NCBI GenBank assembly: GCA_035295745.1
Contig: DATGIL010000022.1
Coordinates: forward strand, 267,666-331,665
Direction of reading: 5' to 3'
Length of the DNA: 64,000 nucleotides
DNA from: JAIQFL01 sp035295745
GTDB lineage: Bacteria; Acidobacteriota; Terriglobia; Bryobacterales; Bryobacteraceae
Shown here in pieces: positions 51,697-61,038 of this stretch; within the stretch, counting starts at the first letter, position 1, and every line of letters starts with the position of its first letter. The notes beneath the pieces were generated by a model. It was not told the origin of the DNA and ran no database searches. It was given only the letters and a program-made list of their open reading frames with translations. A program made the position numbers and the translations under genes.

Positions 51697-52114
51697 GCTT
51701 GCTCACGCGCGCGGCTCGTATCGCGCGCCGCTACCACGAGCCTCCACTACCGTCCGCGTTGCGACGATCCGCGGTGCAACGATTCGCGATGTTGCGATCC
51801 ACAATGCGACGATCCCCGATGTGACGATCCACGATGTTGCGATCCACGATGCGACGATTTGCGACTCGACGATCCGCGATCTTGCAATCCACGATGCGAC
51901 GATCCGCGATGCGACGATCCACGATGCAACGATCCGCAATGCGGCGATCCACAATGCGACGATCCGCAATGCGACGATCCATGTTGCGATCCGCGATCTT
52001 GCAATCCACGATGCGACGTTCCACGTTGCAACGATCCACGATGTTGCGATCCACGATGCGACGTTTCACGTTGCAACGATCCGCGATTTGACGAGCCGCG
52101 ACCGTCAGGGAGCG
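51697..52114. repeat. Hairpin-framed minisatellite with 15-base period
   Basis: GCTTGCTCACGCGCGCGG starts at 51697 and continues to GCTCGTA; the partner arm ACGAGCCGCGACCGTCAGGG spans 52091-52110. They are the two arms of the hairpin unit seen at 26981-27450, in opposite orientation. Between them, 51760-52090 holds about 22 imperfect copies of GCGACGATCCGCGAT. All six reading frames stay open across it because the period is a multiple of three and the unit holds no stop. No ribosome site or start supports coding. The rest of the 51480-52169 gap shows the terminator at 51522 and nothing else. Confidence 0.85.
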
Positions 52115-52169
52115 TTTCCGCGTGCTTCCGTTCCCAACCCACTAATCACGCGTCAAGGACTCGAGCGTA

Positions 52170-52652
52170 ATGACGCGCGAGCGCAAGACTCACCTGGTAA
52201 CCGTGGCGGTGTTGCTGGTGGCACTCGGCGTAGGAGTCGCGCAGAAAAACGGATGGCGATTCGGACGTCCGGCAGCGACTCCCTCAGCCACTCCGCAAGA
52301 GGCGATCTACGCGATGCTGGACGCAGCTCGCTCGGGCAATGTCGCGGGCTACCTGGCGAGGTACACCGGCGAGATGCTCGCATCCCTTGAAGCATCCATC
52401 CGCGAATCTACTGAGCCGGCATTCTCCCAGTACCTGCGCGATTCTAACGCCACCGTTAAGGGCGTTGCGGTGAATGAACCGCAATTCACGGGCGAGAGTG
52501 AGGCCGCGGTGCAGGTAGAATACGTCTATCAGGACCGCAACGAAGTTCAGATCCTGCACCTCGAAAAACAGCGCGGGGAGTGGCGGATCGCGCGCGTGGA
52601 AGGCGCGGAGCGGATCAAGACACTGGTACCATACGGAACTCCGGTCAGGTGA
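52170..52652 (+). CDS. Small exported or membrane-anchored protein, NTF2-like fold possible
   Basis: A 160-residue protein. The hydrophobic N-terminus (HLVTVAVLLVALGVGVAQ) is a signal or anchor. After it, TPSATPQEAIYAMLDAARSGNVAGYLARYTGEM and AVQVEYVYQDRNEVQILHLEKQRGEWRIARVEGAER (in parts) look like a helix pair followed by a beta-sheet, the layout of NTF2-like/DUF4878 domains. The C-terminus ends KTLVPYGTPVR. It lies 55 bases after the minisatellite. Function unknown. Confidence 0.78.
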   Translation: MTRERKTHLVTVAVLLVALGVGVAQKNGWRFGRPAATPSATPQEAIYAMLDAARSGNVAGYLARYTGEMLASLEASIRESTEPAFSQYLRDSNATVKGVAVNEPQFTGESEAAVQVEYVYQDRNEVQILHLEKQRGEWRIARVEGAERIKTLVPYGTPVR

Positions 52653-52682
52653 AATCCGGCAAGTGCGGCTAAACGATTTTTA

Positions 52683-52701
52683 ATTGCATATTCATTGCAA
52701 T
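52683..52701. promoter_or_regulatory. Palindrome overlapping a -35 box
   Basis: ATTGCA at 52683-52688 and TGCAAT at 52696-52701 form an inverted repeat with seven bases between. The right half overlaps the -35 hexamer of the promoter at 52695-52723, so a bound regulator would block it. Confidence 0.4.
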
Positions 52702-52723
52702 CAACAGGTTTAGGCCTTATGAT
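52695..52723 (+). promoter_or_regulatory. Sigma-70-type promoter giving a leaderless mRNA
   Basis: TTGCAA at 52695-52700 and TATGAT at 52718-52723 are 17 bases apart. Transcription would start about seven bases downstream, which is the A of the ATG at 52731. There is no Shine-Dalgarno sequence before that ATG. Confidence 0.6.
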
Positions 52724-52730
52724 CTGACCT

Positions 52731-53018
52731 ATGAAGAAAAACAGCCTACTAACTGCTGTCCTCGGTTCCATGCTTCTTCTGGGAGGCGTTGCGATTGCCC
52801 AAAAGAAGGAGCCCGTTAAGAATGTCTCCGCCGCCAGGCATCCGAACCTTGCGAAGGCGCAGACCGCCTCGCGGAATGCCTACAACGCGGTGGTGGCCGC
52901 CCAGGAGGCCAACGAGTTTGATTTGGCGGGTCACGCCAAGAAGGCGAAGGAACTCCTGGAGCAGGTCAACAACGAATTGAAATTGGCCGCAGAAGCCTCC
53001 AACGCCCGCTCCAAGTAA
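52731..53018 (+). CDS. Small secreted helical protein
   Basis: A 95-residue protein with a signal peptide (MKKNSLLTAVLGSMLLLGGVAIAQ) and a mature part that should be almost wholly helical: HPNLAKAQTASRNAYNAVVAAQEAN and AGHAKKAKELLEQVNNELKLAAEASNARSK (in part). Small proteins of this composition are common in Acidobacteria and have no known role. It has its own promoter, whose predicted start point coincides with the ATG. The following 53019-53282 gap holds no recognisable signal. Confidence 0.82.
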   Translation: MKKNSLLTAVLGSMLLLGGVAIAQKKEPVKNVSAARHPNLAKAQTASRNAYNAVVAAQEANEFDLAGHAKKAKELLEQVNNELKLAAEASNARSK

Positions 53019-53282
53019 GATCAGGCCTGGTAGTTACTACGTATCGGAGTTAGCAATTGGGCAACGTTCTGGCCTGGCAGGCGAGGGGAAACTCGAGTTT
53101 GCCGGTCAGGTCAGACACGCCTTTTCTTCTGTATTTTTTGGGGCGGAGCATTTGGTTCCACACCGGCTCCGACAGGGGTGATCCAATACAAGCTGCGCGC
53201 ATGAGCGGGTGGAATCGCTGAGGATTCCGGCGCTGTTACGGGGAACAGGGCAACTCGCCGCGCGAGGAGGTGTTGGTTAGCA

Positions 53283-56200
53283 ATGCGCTCTCGGTTGCTG
53301 TTCGTACTGTCTGTGGCGTTCGCCTTTGGCGCCGCGTTCCTTGCCAAACGTGTCTTCTATCCTTCGCAGGTGATCCAGGCCGCGACCACGACCGTGGCTC
53401 CGGCGCAATCCTATTTAGTGATTCTGGGCGTAGGCGATACCACCGCGACGGTCTGGGATGGTTCGATCACCGTTACTGGCGCGACCATCCAGATTCTGCG
53501 CGGCTGGCGTTTCGCCGATACCGATGCGGTCTCCGGCACGTCGAGTTGGAAGCTGAGCACCCGGACGACGCCCTCCTTGACTCCACCTGGGCCTGTGCAG
53601 GAGAACGGGCTCATCGTCAAGATCTCCGACCAGGCCGCACCCGCGACATTCAACATCACCACGCCGCAGGGCAACTTCAGTTTCTCCACGCAGGACGTGC
53701 CTTTTGGCGTCAGCAAGACCTTTCTCGGCGGCCGCGCACTGGTGGCCCGCACGGGCGCGCAATTCCAGTTGTCCTCCTCCACCGAGGAAGAGGATTTTCC
53801 TTCGATCGCGCAATCCGGTGACGACGTCTATCTGACCTACACGGAATTCGTGCACGGCAACCGTTCCGTGGCCACCGGAACCTCCGTCGGCAGCAATACA
53901 CCCATCACCGACTTCTCGTTTCTGGCGCGGCCCGCGGGCGGCGATCAGGTCTTCCTGATGCACTATTCCATCTCGCAGCGCGTGTGGACGGGGCCGTTTT
54001 CCGTCACGAATCCGGGCGAGGACGTGATGCGGTCGGCCGTCGCCGTGGATGGTTCTGGCAAGGCTTGGATCTTCTATTCCGCGCAACGTTCGGGCAATTT
54101 CGATATCTACGCCAAAAGCGCGGGCGCGGACGGGTCCCTCTCCGCCGAGATCCAGATCACCAAGGACCCGGGCACCGATATCTTTCCCGTGGCTACCAGC
54201 GACGCGTCGGGACGCGTGTGGGTGGCGTGGCAAGGCTTCCGGAACAACAATCTCGAGATCCTGACCAGCGCGCAAACGGGAAGCACCTTCACCCCCGAAG
54301 CGATCGTCTCCGTGTCGACCGCCAGCGACTGGGAGCCGGCCATCGCCGCAGCGCCCGATGGCGAAGTCGCGATCTCGTGGGACACCTACAATAAGGGCGA
54401 CTACGACGTGTACCTGCGACGGGTCCGCTTCACCGATCAGATCGGCATGGACGACCCGATCCCGATCGCCGCGACGACCATCTTCGAGGCGAGGAGTTCA
54501 CTGGCGTACGATGCGCAGAACCGGCTCTGGATTGCGTACGAAGTGGCCGGATCGCGCTGGGGGAAAGACTTCGGGGCGTACGATACCACCGGCAATCCGC
54601 TGTACGCGTACCACACCGTCCAGGTGCGCTGTCTCATCGGAAACGATCTCTACACCACTACGGACGACGTGGCCAGAGTCCTTCCCGCGGCGCCCGCCAC
54701 TCACTTCTTCCTGCCGTCCATACAGGGCAATTATTCGACCGCGCCGAATCCCACGCTGGCACAGACGCGCACTGCGAACAACGGGATCGGCCCACCTACC
54801 GGTCCGCGCAACAGCTTTCCCCGGCTGGTCATTGACCCCGAAGGTACCGTGTACATGGCGTTCCGCGAGTTCGTTGGCACTGGGCTCTCGTCGAGCCACT
54901 CTACAGGCGGCCTTTCGGTAGGCTCCATCTGGACGGGCGCGATGGTGTACTTCGATGGAAACCAGTGGCACGGTCCGGGCGTGCTGGCCTTTACGGACGC
55001 GGTGAGCGACAACCGGCCCTCAATGATCGCGCTGGGGCCGGGACGTCTGCTGATCACGCACTCGTCGGACCACCGGCTGAGTCCCGGGGCTGGAAGTACG
55101 CCTGCCAACGATGGCGTGAGTTCCGACATCTTTCAGTCCGAGTTGGCGGTGGCGCGTACGCAGGTGTCGCCGTCTCTGCAGAAGATCGGACAGGTGACCC
55201 CCGATCCGCCCGATTCGGCCGCAGCGGGTGAAGCCGCGGCAGCCGCGCTGAGCCAGAGCTACCAGCCGACGGTGAACGGCCAGAAGTTGCAGTTGATCCG
55301 CGGCGATTTCCACCGGCACACGGAGATCTCCTTCGACGGGCGTGGAGACGGCCCGCTGGAGGATGCGTATCGTTACTACATCGATGCGGCCTCGCTCGGC
55401 TGGGCGGGCTGCTGCGATCACGACAACGGCGATGCGCGCGAGTACACCTGGTGGCTGATCCAGAAGTTCTCCGACGCGTACCTGTTGGGCAGCAAATTCG
55501 TTCCCATGTATTACTACGAGCGCAGCGTAGATTATCCCGAAGGACATCGGAACGTGGTGTTCGCCAAGCGAGGCATCCGCGTGCTGCCGCGCCTGCCGCT
55601 TTCGGCAGTGGCGCCGGTGCCGGCGGGAGGCGCGCCCGATACCAACATGCTGTACTCGTACCTGCAGTTCTTTGGCGGCATGTCGGCGCCGCACACCAGC
55701 GCAACTGACCAGGGCACCGACTGGCGGAACAGCAATCCCAACGTAGAGACATTCGTCGAGATCTACCAGGGCGACCGCCAGGACTACGAGATGCCGGGCG
55801 CTCCGCGCGCGAACACGGCGGCGGATTCGATCTCGGGGTATGAAGCCGCGGGGTACGTATCCACCGCGCTGGGCGATGGGATCAAGCTTGGATTCGAAGC
55901 GTCGAGCGACCACATCTCGACGCACATCAGCTATACGAACATCTGGTCGACCTCTCCCACGAGAGCCGGAATTCTGGATGCGATGAAGAACCGCAGGCTC
56001 TACGGTTCGACCGACAACATCCTGGCGGATTTCCGCAGCGGCACGCACTTCATGGGCGAGTCGTTCAGCACCAGCACGGCGCCGGTGTTTACGGTGCGCT
56101 TGTGGGGAACTGCGCCGTTCCAGAATGTTTCCTTGGTGAAGGACAACAACATCGTCTACACGACCAGCGGCGACCGCGTGCTGTCGTTTACCTACCAGGA

Positions 56201-56303
56201 TGCCAGCGCACAGAAGGGCAAGACCAGTTACTACTATGTGCGGGGGCTGCAAACGGACGGGCAGATCGTGTGGGTGAGCCCCATGTGGGTGACCATGCAA
56301 TGA
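53283..56303 (+). CDS. Secreted propeller-PHP/DUF3604 fusion protein
   Basis: A 1006-residue exported protein. Residues 1-30 are the signal (SRLLFVLSVAFAFGAAFLA). Residues about 150-620 contain repeated blades resembling sialidase-like propellers: GKAWIFYSAQRSGNFDIYAK, GRVWVAWQGFRNNNLEIL, GEVAISWDTYNKGDYDVYL. At about 672 begins a PHP/DUF3604-like domain: LIRGDFHRHTEISFDGRGDG with the HxH pair, GWAGCCDHDNGDA and FEASSDHIS. The final 100 residues are a beta domain. AGGAGG precedes the ATG by twelve bases. Its stop overlaps the start of the GH5-like gene (ATGA), so both are made together. A metal-dependent phosphoesterase or sugar-modifying role is possible. Confidence 0.87.
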   Translation: MRSRLLFVLSVAFAFGAAFLAKRVFYPSQVIQAATTTVAPAQSYLVILGVGDTTATVWDGSITVTGATIQILRGWRFADTDAVSGTSSWKLSTRTTPSLTPPGPVQENGLIVKISDQAAPATFNITTPQGNFSFSTQDVPFGVSKTFLGGRALVARTGAQFQLSSSTEEEDFPSIAQSGDDVYLTYTEFVHGNRSVATGTSVGSNTPITDFSFLARPAGGDQVFLMHYSISQRVWTGPFSVTNPGEDVMRSAVAVDGSGKAWIFYSAQRSGNFDIYAKSAGADGSLSAEIQITKDPGTDIFPVATSDASGRVWVAWQGFRNNNLEILTSAQTGSTFTPEAIVSVSTASDWEPAIAAAPDGEVAISWDTYNKGDYDVYLRRVRFTDQIGMDDPIPIAATTIFEARSSLAYDAQNRLWIAYEVAGSRWGKDFGAYDTTGNPLYAYHTVQVRCLIGNDLYTTTDDVARVLPAAPATHFFLPSIQGNYSTAPNPTLAQTRTANNGIGPPTGPRNSFPRLVIDPEGTVYMAFREFVGTGLSSSHSTGGLSVGSIWTGAMVYFDGNQWHGPGVLAFTDAVSDNRPSMIALGPGRLLITHSSDHRLSPGAGSTPANDGVSSDIFQSELAVARTQVSPSLQKIGQVTPDPPDSAAAGEAAAAALSQSYQPTVNGQKLQLIRGDFHRHTEISFDGRGDGPLEDAYRYYIDAASLGWAGCCDHDNGDAREYTWWLIQKFSDAYLLGSKFVPMYYYERSVDYPEGHRNVVFAKRGIRVLPRLPLSAVAPVPAGGAPDTNMLYSYLQFFGGMSAPHTSATDQGTDWRNSNPNVETFVEIYQGDRQDYEMPGAPRANTAADSISGYEAAGYVSTALGDGIKLGFEASSDHISTHISYTNIWSTSPTRAGILDAMKNRRLYGSTDNILADFRSGTHFMGESFSTSTAPVFTVRLWGTAPFQNVSLVKDNNIVYTTSGDRVLSFTYQDASAQKGKTSYYYVRGLQTDGQIVWVSPMWVTMQ

Positions 56304-58057
56304 GGCTCTTGATTGCATTCCTCGCGGCCTCGGGGCTGTGGGCGCAGGCGCCCTCACTGGGGCCGCTGCATGTTTCGCCTGCAGGCGAAATCCTTGACAA
56401 CACCGGTAAGCCGGTGCCGCTGCGCGGCCTCAACCGGAGCGCGACCGGGTCGGGCAATGCCGACGCCACCGCGACCGACGCCGACTACGCCGTCCAGAAC
56501 CAACTTCTCTCAATGAACCTGGTGCGCATCTTCGTGAACGCCACGTGGTGGACCAACAACGTGCAGGTGCCCATCGCGAACATGGGCTACCAGGCGTATA
56601 TCGACCAGCTCATCCAACGCGCCAAGAAGTATGGCAACTACGTGCTGATCCTCAAGGCGGGTCAATTTCCCGATGCGCCGTGCGGGGCGGACGGCAAGAA
56701 CTGCCCTGCCACCAATCAAGGCGACCTGAACTGCGCGGCCAACGCGTCGTTGTGCGCGGTGCAAGCCACCACAGGCGCCAACATCGACGCGGCATTCACC
56801 TTCTGGGCGGCCTTTGCCAAGCAATATGCGTCCGATCCGGCGATTCTCTACGACACGTGGGAGAACATGAGCGTCGACAGCAACACCTGGAGCGACGATC
56901 AGAACGGCCTGATTGCGGCGATTCGCACTTACAGCCCGCAGTCCTTGATCTTTATGGAGGACAACGGGGCGGCGTTCGAATCGATTGTGCAGGGCACGCT
57001 GCCCGACTTGGCGTGGTCGAACGTGGTGTGGAACTTCCACCTGTTTACGGCATCGACCGGAACGTGCACGGAGCCGGCCTCGGCGCGGTACAACAACTGG
57101 CCGCAGAACTTCGACCCGCTGGTGACCTACGCCCATCAGCACGGACATGCGGCGGCGATCGCGGAGTGGGGCGGATGCAACGATCCGGAACCGTATCACA
57201 CCAACATCACGTCGTACGCGCAGACGCACCAGGTATCGCTGGTCTACTTCGACAACAGCTACCTGATCAGCGCCGCGAAGCTGACGGCCACGGGCACGAA
57301 GGTGGCGGCGGCGTACACCGCGATCGCCGCGGCCGTGCCGGGCACCGTGAGCAGCGTGTCCTCGGCGAATGGCGCGCTGACGCTGGCCCCCGAGGCAATC
57401 GCGGAGGCGTTCGGCACCAATCTGGCAACCGCGCTGCAAGCGGCGAGCAGTGTTCCCTTGCCCACGAATCTCTTGGGAACGAGCGTGACAGTGACCGACT
57501 CAGCGGGAATTGTGCGGCAGGCGGAGCTGTTCTTCGTTTCGGCCCTGCAGGTGAATTATCAGGTGCCGCCGGGCGTTGCCACGGGCACGGCGTCGGTCAC
57601 GGTGTCGCAGAATGGCGACCCGGTTTCGACAGGCACCGTGCAGATCGCGGCCGTTTCGCCTGGTCTGTACACGGCGACATCGGATGGTAAGGGAGTGGCG
57701 GCGGCGATCGTCGTGACGGTGCATGCGGACGGTACGTCGTCGTTCGTGGATACGTTTCAGTGCGCGACGGCGACGAGTTGCTCGCCGCTGCCGATCGATC
57801 TGGGGCTGACCACAGATACGGTAGTGCTGGAGTTGTTCGGCACGGGGATTCGGGGGCGGAGTTCACTGGCGAATGTGACGTGTAAGATCGGGTCGACGAC
57901 GGTGCCGGTGTCGTTTGCCGGGGCGCAAGGCGCGTTCGTGGGGCTGGATCAGGTGAATATCGTACTGCCGAAGACTCTCCGCGGGACAGGGGCGGCGACG
58001 GTCGCACTTACCGTGGATGGGCAGGCGGCGAACGCGGTGGGAATCAGCTTCAAGTAA
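56300..58057 (+). CDS. GH5-like cellulase-type glycosidase with Solibacter-type C-terminal domain
   Basis: A 585-residue secreted protein (signal MRLLIAFLAASGLWA) starting in the ATGA overlap with the propeller-PHP gene. The catalytic part is a GH5-like barrel: GKPVPLRGLNRSATGSGN, LLSMNLVRIFVNATWW, then Glu188 in YDTWENMSVDS as likely acid/base and Glu289 in AAIAEWGGCND as likely nucleophile. From about residue 355 to the end it carries the acidobacterial C-terminal domain that I take to be TIGR03437 (LAPEAIAEAFGTNLA, SALQVNYQVPPG, VTVSQNGD, LELFGTGIRGRSSL, LDQVNIVLPKTLRG). Substrate is probably a beta-glucan or mannan. Confidence 0.88.
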   Translation: MRLLIAFLAASGLWAQAPSLGPLHVSPAGEILDNTGKPVPLRGLNRSATGSGNADATATDADYAVQNQLLSMNLVRIFVNATWWTNNVQVPIANMGYQAYIDQLIQRAKKYGNYVLILKAGQFPDAPCGADGKNCPATNQGDLNCAANASLCAVQATTGANIDAAFTFWAAFAKQYASDPAILYDTWENMSVDSNTWSDDQNGLIAAIRTYSPQSLIFMEDNGAAFESIVQGTLPDLAWSNVVWNFHLFTASTGTCTEPASARYNNWPQNFDPLVTYAHQHGHAAAIAEWGGCNDPEPYHTNITSYAQTHQVSLVYFDNSYLISAAKLTATGTKVAAAYTAIAAAVPGTVSSVSSANGALTLAPEAIAEAFGTNLATALQAASSVPLPTNLLGTSVTVTDSAGIVRQAELFFVSALQVNYQVPPGVATGTASVTVSQNGDPVSTGTVQIAAVSPGLYTATSDGKGVAAAIVVTVHADGTSSFVDTFQCATATSCSPLPIDLGLTTDTVVLELFGTGIRGRSSLANVTCKIGSTTVPVSFAGAQGAFVGLDQVNIVLPKTLRGTGAATVALTVDGQAANAVGISFK

Positions 58058-58094
58058 GGCGAATGAATTCGCCGCTTTCTTCGTCCAAAGCGGC
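58058..58094. terminator. Two adjacent hairpins after the GH5-like gene
   Basis: GGCGAAT/ATTCGCC at 58058-58073 and GCCGCTTT/AAAGCGGC at 58071-58094 fill the gap between the GH5-like stop and the ATG at 58095. They likely end or protect the glycosidase message, and leave the permease reading without a ribosome site. Confidence 0.5.
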
Positions 58095-60456
58095 ATGAGC
58101 AGGACGTTCGCCGCCGTCTCCATTCTGTCGCTCGCGCTCGGGATCGGCGCGACAGTCACAGTGTTTAGCGTGATCTATGGCGCGCTGATCGCGCCCTACC
58201 CGTATGCGGGCGCGGACCGCATGATCCAGGTGCGATTGTACGGCCAGGGCGGACAGCGGAACTACCTTCTGCTTTCGGCTCGCCAGTTCGAACTCTTCCG
58301 AAAGCTCGACATCCTGGATGGGGCGGTCGCCATGGACAACTGGGACATGGCATCTACCGGCGATGCCCTTCCGGAGGCCGTCCACACGGCGCATTTGTCG
58401 GGCGACGCCTTCGCCTATTTCGGAGTGCCACCCCTCGCGGGGCGCACCTTTTCCGCGCGCGATCCGGAACGCGTGCTGGTGCTCGGCTATCCGTATTGGC
58501 AGCAGCGATACGGCGGCAACCTCGACGCGATCGGCAAGACCCTGCAACTCGACCATCAGAACTACACGATTCTCGGGGTAATGCCGCCGCGATTCCGATG
58601 GGGGAACGGCGACGTGTATAAGCCACTCGCCGTCACGTCGGACGCGGACCGGATCTATATTGTGGACGCGCGGGTGCGCGCCGGAGTGACGCCGCGGCGT
58701 GCGGAAGCGGCCATGCAGCCGCTGCTGGAGCAGTTCGCCAAAGAGACGCCGGGCCACTTTCCACCTGACTTTCACGTGCACGTCGCCGGCTTGACGGGGA
58801 TTGCGGGCGGCAGCCTCCGGACCGCGCTGTTGCTGTTGTTTGGGGCGGTAGGAGTTCTGCTGGCGGTCGGATGCGCGAACGTCTCGATTCTGCTTCTGGC
58901 GCGCGGCACCGCTCGGCAACATGAGTTCGCGGTACGCGCGGCGCTGGGGGCGAGCCGAGGGCGGCTGATTCGGCAGATGTTTCGCGAGTCCCTAGTGCTG
59001 GCCATCGCGGGAGGCGCGGTGGGTGTGCTGTTGGCGTTCGGGGGATTGAAGGCGGTGACCACGTGGCTTCCAGCAGGCACTTTCCCTCCCGAGACAGTGA
59101 TTCATCTCAATCTACAGGTACCGGCATTCAGTACGGCGGCCGCGGTGGTGACCGGGATGGTGTTCGGCATTGCGCCAGCGCTCCACTTTTCGAGTCCGCA
59201 ACTGCACGACGTGATGCGCACTGCCGTGCGAACGACGACGGGACCAGGAAAGAGGGGCATGCGCGATCTGCTGGTGGCGGTCCCGGTAGCGCTGACGATT
59301 CTGATGCTGGTGACGGCGGGCGGCGCGACGCGGGCTTTCGTGCGCCTGTACCACACGAAACTCGGGTACGATCCACGGTACGTGCTGACGGCGGGCATCG
59401 CACTACCGGACGGGAGCTATACGACCTACGAGACGCGGGCGGCATTCTATCGCGCAATTCATCAACATGTGGCGTCAGCGGCGGGGGTGGAGTCGGCGGC
59501 GATCAGCCTGTTCTCGGTCCCGCCGAACGAGGGAGTACGGCAGAACGTGGAGATCGGAGGGACGCCGTCGGAGCCCGGGCAGTCGGTGGATGTGCAGGAG
59601 ACGACCGGCGAGTACTTCGCTACCCTGCGAATCCCCATGCTCGCGGGACGCACCTGGTCGGAGGCCGAGAACGATCGCGCGGCGCACGTGGCGGTGATTA
59701 ATCAAGAGATGGCGCGGCGCTTCTGGCCGTGGCGCCAACCCGATTGCGCAGCGGATCCGGCTGCCGGAGTTCCGTGCCTTCACGGCGTGGATTGTAGCGG
59801 CGAACGACAGCAACGGGTGGCTGGAGGTGATCGGAGTGGCGGGAGACGCTCCCAATCGCGGACTGCGGGAAGCGGCGGCCCCGGGCGTGTATGTCCCGTA
59901 CACGCTGGTGATGGGCGATTCGCTGTACCTGGTGATGCGCACCGCTGGAGATCCCCTGGGAACGGTACGCGCGGTTCGCGAACAGATTCACGCGGTGGAC
60001 GCCGGTCAGCCGTTGGGGAGGACGAAAACGGCGGAGGATTTGCTGCGCGACGAGGGTTGGGCGCGGGAGGAGTTCGTTTCGTCACTTTTTCTGGTGCTGG
60101 CTGGGATGACGCTGGCGCTGGCGGCGACGGGCTTGTACAGCGTGGTGGCGTATGCGACGGCCCTGCGGTCACGAGAGTTCGGGATCCGGCTGGCGCTCGG
60201 CGCCGGGAAAGGACACGTGGTGGGTCTGGTGCTCGGCGCGGCGGGAAGGACGGTGAGTGCGGGAGTGATGGCGGGAGTGATTCTCAGCGTGGCGGGCAAT
60301 CGGCTGCTGGCACAGTGGGTGCCGGGGAGTGTAGTGGACGCGGCGATGTTGGGCGGCATTGCGATGCTGCTGTATAGCGCGGCGGCGATAGCGGCCTTTG
60401 TGCCGGCACGGCGTGCGGCGAGTGGAGATCCAGTGCGGGTGTTGCGAGCGGAGTAG
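58095..60456 (+). pseudogene. ADOP-type permease with frameshift and missing leader
   Basis: Continuous similarity to MacB/FtsX-type permeases runs from MSRTFAAVSILSLALGIGAT at 58095 to VPARRAASGDPVRVLRAE at 60456. The frame changes between about 59729 and 59740: the first frame reaches RRFWPWRQPD, whereas the continuation in the second frame is NPIAQRIRLPEFRAF. One extra base in the TGGCGCC stretch explains it. The 80-residue leader found in the intact copy at 8300-10939 is absent, no PadR gene precedes it, and there is no Shine-Dalgarno sequence. It is therefore likely a decaying permease copy, unless the indel is a sequencing error. About 2.36 kb in total. Confidence 0.8.
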
Positions 60457-60638
60457 AGACACTACCGCTGAGAAATGGAGATCGAAGTGAGGACGCTGCG
60501 TTGGATTGCCCGGCTCGGCATCACCGGAGAGAATGATGGGTTCGAAACCAAGCCCTCCGCTCAGTGAAGCTTGAGGGCCCATTCCACCTGACAAGCAACG
60601 GATCCTGGCCTTATTGATCAAGGAGGGAGACTGTGTTC

Positions 60639-60854
60639 TTACACGCCCCGGCGCCTCCGCTCCAGTTCTGCTTGCTCCTGCGCTGCCCGCAGTTTGTCCA
60701 TGACTTTCTGGCCATTGATTGTGTACATGGCGCCGCAGGCCTCGCAGCGAAGGTGTGGCGAGGTTTCGATGATTGCCACGCTCACGGGAGCTTTCTGGCC
60801 GCAGGAAGGGCAAGGGACATTCACCAGGTCGGACGGATCGATGTTGTGGGGCAT
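60639..60854 (-). CDS. Small zinc-ribbon protein
   Basis: A 71-residue protein with two CxxC pairs spaced for a zinc ribbon, VPCPSCGQKAPVS and LRCEACGAMYTING, followed by a charged helix (MDKLRAAQEQAELERRRRGV). Such small proteins may bind nucleic acid or help assemble other factors. No neighbour suggests a role. A 14-base tandem duplication (CGTGCCTGTAATTG twice, 60890-60917) lies just upstream of its ATG. Confidence 0.75.
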   Translation of the reverse strand: MPHNIDPSDLVNVPCPSCGQKAPVSVAIIETSPHLRCEACGAMYTINGQKVMDKLRAAQEQAELERRRRGV

Positions 60855-61038
60855 GGCCGCAGCCTAGCGGACGGCGCGCTGAAAGTCAACGTGCCTGTAA
60901 TTGCGTGCCTGTAATTGCTTGTCGCTAGCATGTGAGTTGTCCGGTCGTGGTTTCCGAACCTCAGCGCGGGGAGGGCGTCCCTCCGGCGGCCACAGACGAT
61001 GGAGAATGGGCCGCGCTTCGGACCCTTACCGTAGGTCT

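Noticed and set aside
51649..52170. Cysteine- and aspartate-rich protein (repeat R-C-D-D-P) on the plus strand
   Set aside because: All six frames are open across the 15-base minisatellite, there is no ribosome site, and the flanks are repeat arms. It is not treated as coding.
53111..53347. 78-residue minus-strand reading before the propeller-PHP gene
   Set aside because: It overlaps the signal peptide region of the plus-strand gene and has no recognisable features.
55020..56357. 445-residue open frame on the minus strand
   Set aside because: Antisense to the PHP-like domain; His and Arg rich, no start signal.
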